Below are positions 6,040 through 7,870 of a stretch of DNA of 7,870 nucleotides, piece after piece. Under the pieces are notes generated by a model. The model was not told where the DNA came from and made no database searches. It was given only the letters and a program-made list of their open reading frames with translations. Origin of the DNA: an uncultured Coriobacteriales bacterium (lineage in GTDB: Bacteria; Actinomycetota; Coriobacteriia; Coriobacteriales; UMGS124); the NCBI GenBank assembly GCA_903789505.1, contig CAIFEU010000122.1, forward strand, positions 1-7,870, written 5' to 3'. The stretch's first letter is position 1; every line of letters begins with the position of its first letter. The translations under genes and the position numbers were made by a program.

Positions 6040-7368
6040 ATGCGCGTCGTCTGGGGGCGCGTCGTCGCCGTCACGGCGCAGCGCGCGGGCCTGCAGCGCC
6101 TGAGCGTCGAGGTCTGCGCGCCCGCCGTCGGCGCCGGGGACGCGGGACCGGTCCCTGCGGACGATGGCCCCGCTGACTCCTGCGACCCTGCCCCTGCGGG
6201 ACCCGCAGTCGCCGCCCGGGGGGCGCACGGGCGCGGTCCTGCGGGGGCGCCGCTCCGCCGGGCGGTGTGCTACCCGCACCTGACGGGTGCCGCCCGCGCG
6301 GGCGACGAGGTCGCCCTGAACACGACGGCGTGCGACCTGGGGCTCGGCACGGGCGGCTGGGACGTCGTCTGTGCGGTGCTGCCCGCGACCCCGCGGCCCC
6401 TCCGCGGCGTCGCCGACGCCTGCCCCGCGCGCGCCGGGTCCCCCGCGGCGCCGGGCGCTGCCTCGCCCCGGGCCGGAGGTCCGGGCCGCATCATGAAGCT
6501 GCGCTACACCCCGGTCCAGGTCGACGTCGCCTGCGTCGAGGAGCAGGGCGCCCCGCTGCACGACCGCCTGCGCGCGGCGTCGAGCTGCGGGGGTATGCCG
6601 GTCGTCTGCTGCGAGCTGCACTCTCAGGCCATGGCCGCCTGCGTCGCCGCCGCATGGGGCGACGAGGTCGCCTCGGGACGCGCGATTCGCGTCGCCTACG
6701 TGATGACCGATGAGGCGGCGCTCGACCTGCACCTCTCCGAGCTGTGCGCGAGCTTGGTCCAGGACGGGGCCGTCTGGACGACGATCACCTGCGGGCAGGC
6801 GACCGGCGGGGCACACGAGGCGGTGACGCTCCACTCGGCGCTGCTCGCCGCGCGCGCGTTGGGCGCCGACGTGGCCGTCGTGTCGCAGGGCCCGGGCATC
6901 GTCGGCACGGCGACTGCGTTCGGCACGACGGCGGTCGCCCAGGGCGAGGCGGTCAACGCCTGCGCCAGCGTGCGCGCCCGTGCCGTCGCCCCTCTGCGCG
7001 TCTCCTTCGCCGACGCGCGCCCGCGGCATCGGGGGCTCTCCCACCACAGCGCCGTCGCGCTCGGGAGCGTCTGCCTCGCACCGGCACTCGTCGCTATGCC
7101 CGAGCCCTGTCTCGCGCTGACCCCCGAGAGGCTGGCGGAGGTCGACTCCCAGGTGCGTGACGCCGGAATCTGGGCGCGTCACGAGCGCGTCGACGTCCGC
7201 GTGGGCGACGCCGCCCTGGGGCGCGTCGCGCGGACGGGGATGACGACCATGGGGCGCCCGGTCGAGGACGACCCGGAGTTCTTCGCCTTCGCGGCGGCGG
7301 CGGGCCTCCTCGCGCGCTCGCTCGCACTGCCGGGCGCGCCGGACGGCGGGAGAGGGGAGTCGTCATGA
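6040..7368 (+). CDS. DUF3866 family protein of unknown function
   Basis: This encodes a 442-residue protein that I recognise as DUF3866, an actinobacterial family without an established biochemical role. Blocks typical of it are NTTACDLGLGTGG (94-106), MKLRYTPVQVDVACVEEQ (152-169), VAYVMTDEAAL (218-228), VSQGPGIVGTAT (281-292), ARPRHRGLSHHS (326-337) and TMGR (403-406). Gly-rich turns and conserved His/Arg/Asp residues suggest ligand binding or catalysis, but no known active site is evident. There is no signal peptide and no membrane segment, so it is probably cytosolic. Two Ala/Pro/Gly-rich stretches (about 29-72 and 117-150) interrupt the N-terminal third and look like disordered insertions; they probably explain a length above what I expect for the family. 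The purine-rich GGAAGGGGAGGGGAG (6024-6038) supplies a ribosome binding site for the ATG at 6040. The stop overlaps the recombinase start (ATGA, 7365-7368), so the two are probably translationally coupled. Confidence 0.85.
   Translation: MRVVWGRVVAVTAQRAGLQRLSVEVCAPAVGAGDAGPVPADDGPADSCDPAPAGPAVAARGAHGRGPAGAPLRRAVCYPHLTGAARAGDEVALNTTACDLGLGTGGWDVVCAVLPATPRPLRGVADACPARAGSPAAPGAASPRAGGPGRIMKLRYTPVQVDVACVEEQGAPLHDRLRAASSCGGMPVVCCELHSQAMAACVAAAWGDEVASGRAIRVAYVMTDEAALDLHLSELCASLVQDGAVWTTITCGQATGGAHEAVTLHSALLAARALGADVAVVSQGPGIVGTATAFGTTAVAQGEAVNACASVRARAVAPLRVSFADARPRHRGLSHHSAVALGSVCLAPALVAMPEPCLALTPERLAEVDSQVRDAGIWARHERVDVRVGDAALGRVARTGMTTMGRPVEDDPEFFAFAAAAGLLARSLALPGAPDGGRGESS
7351..7359 (+). promoter_or_regulatory. 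Ribosome binding site of the recombinase gene
   Basis: AGAGGGGAG lies inside the end of the DUF3866 gene, five bases before the ATG at 7365. It fixes the recombinase start and the four-base overlap. Confidence 0.75.
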
Positions 7369-7870
7369 GCAAGGCCCGCACGGGCGGCACGACCGGTGCC
7401 GAGGGCTCCCGGGCGCGCGACGAGGAGCTCGCCCGGCCCCTGCTGGACCAGCTCGACGAGTACATCTCATACCTGCGCGTCGAGAAAGGCGCCTCGAAGA
7501 ACACCATCGCCGCCTACGGGCGCGACCTGCGCGCCTGGTGCGTGTGGCTTGCGACCGAGCGCGGGAGGAGCGGCCTCGAGCAGGTCGAGCTGCGCGACGT
7601 CGAGGACTACGAGGCCGAGCTGCGCCTGCAGGGAAAGGCGGCGAGCAGCGCGGAGCGGGCGATCAGCGCGATCAAGGGACTGCATCGCTTCCTGTACGCC
7701 GAGGGAATCTCCCCGACGCTGCCCACGGCCGACGTGCACCTGCCCAAGAAGCCAGAGCGCCTCCCGGACGTCATCTCGATCGAGCGCGCCTCCGAGCTGC
7801 TCGACCAGCCGTTCCCGGACACCCCGGCGGGGGAGCGCGACCGCGCCATCCTCGAGGTGCTCTACGGGTG
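7365..7870 (+). CDS. xerD: Xer-family tyrosine recombinase, N-terminal part, runs off the window
   Basis: The first 168 residues are present and the frame is open to the window edge. After a variable, charged lead (1-25), residues 28-115 form the SAM-like core-binding domain of Xer/phage integrases: LDEYISYLRVEKGASKNTIAAYGRDLRAW (29-57) and AISAIKGLHRFLYAEG (99-114), followed by the PKKPERLP linker (127-134). The final ILEVLYG (162-168) is the start of the LLYATGLRVSEL-type motif that carries the first catalytic arginine, so all catalytic residues lie beyond the window. Xer recombinases resolve chromosome dimers at dif. The place after pyrG matches xerD in other actinobacteria, which is why that symbol is used; xerC cannot be excluded from the N-terminal part alone. 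It is probably expressed with the DUF3866 gene. Confidence 0.85.
   Translation, partial: MSKARTGGTTGAEGSRARDEELARPLLDQLDEYISYLRVEKGASKNTIAAYGRDLRAWCVWLATERGRSGLEQVELRDVEDYEAELRLQGKAASSAERAISAIKGLHRFLYAEGISPTLPTADVHLPKKPERLPDVISIERASELLDQPFPDTPAGERDRAILEVLYG

Noticed and set aside
4372..7182. Very long open frame of more than 900 codons on the - strand opposite pyrG and the DUF3866 gene (also 648-2546 and 3179-4375)
   Set aside because: These are shadows caused by G/C-rich third positions of the + strand genes. The translations are Val/Asp/Leu/Arg-rich with no motif, while the + strand frames carry clear conserved domains.
1..7870. CRISPR arrays, transposases, toxin-antitoxin or defence genes
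   Set aside because: No regularly spaced repeats, no transposase or restriction-type motifs, and no small toxin-like gene pair were seen on either strand. The only recombinase is a housekeeping-type Xer protein.

Overview
The window is GC-rich DNA that fits a member of the Coriobacteriia (Actinomycetota), most likely a gut or oral anaerobe related to Eggerthellaceae or Atopobiaceae. Three things point there: a Tat-exported FAD_binding_2 (fumarate-reductase-like) flavoprotein next to a LuxR-type regulator built on about twelve membrane helices, a hallmark pairing of that class; a pyrG - DUF3866 - xerD core block of actinobacterial type; and strong G/C bias at third codon positions. The family or genus cannot be fixed from the sequence alone. 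All genes seen are on the + strand.

Layout. (1) Positions 1-54 are the 3' two thirds of a tRNA-Lys(CTT) gene with encoded CCA, followed by a clear intrinsic terminator. (2) Positions 100-632 are a long gene-free stretch. It holds a degenerate second copy of the 3' half of the same tRNA (about 210-245) followed by a perfect 10-bp hairpin. This is either a decayed tRNA duplicate or an attachment-site scar. (3) Positions 633-2345 encode a Tat-signal FAD-dependent reductase of 570 residues with no heme or FMN domain. Two strong hairpins follow it. (4) Positions 2624-4165 encode a membrane-embedded LuxR-family regulator of 513 residues, ended by a good intrinsic terminator. (5) Positions 4378-6000 are pyrG (CTP synthase) with its own promoter-like TACAAT element. 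(6) Positions 6040-7368 encode a DUF3866 protein with two unusual Ala/Pro/Gly-rich insertions. (7) Position 7365 to the window end is the start of a Xer-type tyrosine recombinase, overlapping the DUF3866 stop by four bases and cut off before its catalytic residues.

How the parts fit. The second half (pyrG, DUF3866, xerD) looks like an ordinary housekeeping block, probably partly co-transcribed. The first half looks like an accessory cassette between a tRNA gene and that block: an exported reductase of unknown substrate and a membrane regulator that may control it. The most notable points are the apparent loss of the fumarate-reductase catalytic residues in the flavoprotein, the tRNA-Lys fragment repeat, and the conserved but uncharacterised DUF3866 gene. 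I do not see a CRISPR array, a transposase, or an evidently new multi-gene system.
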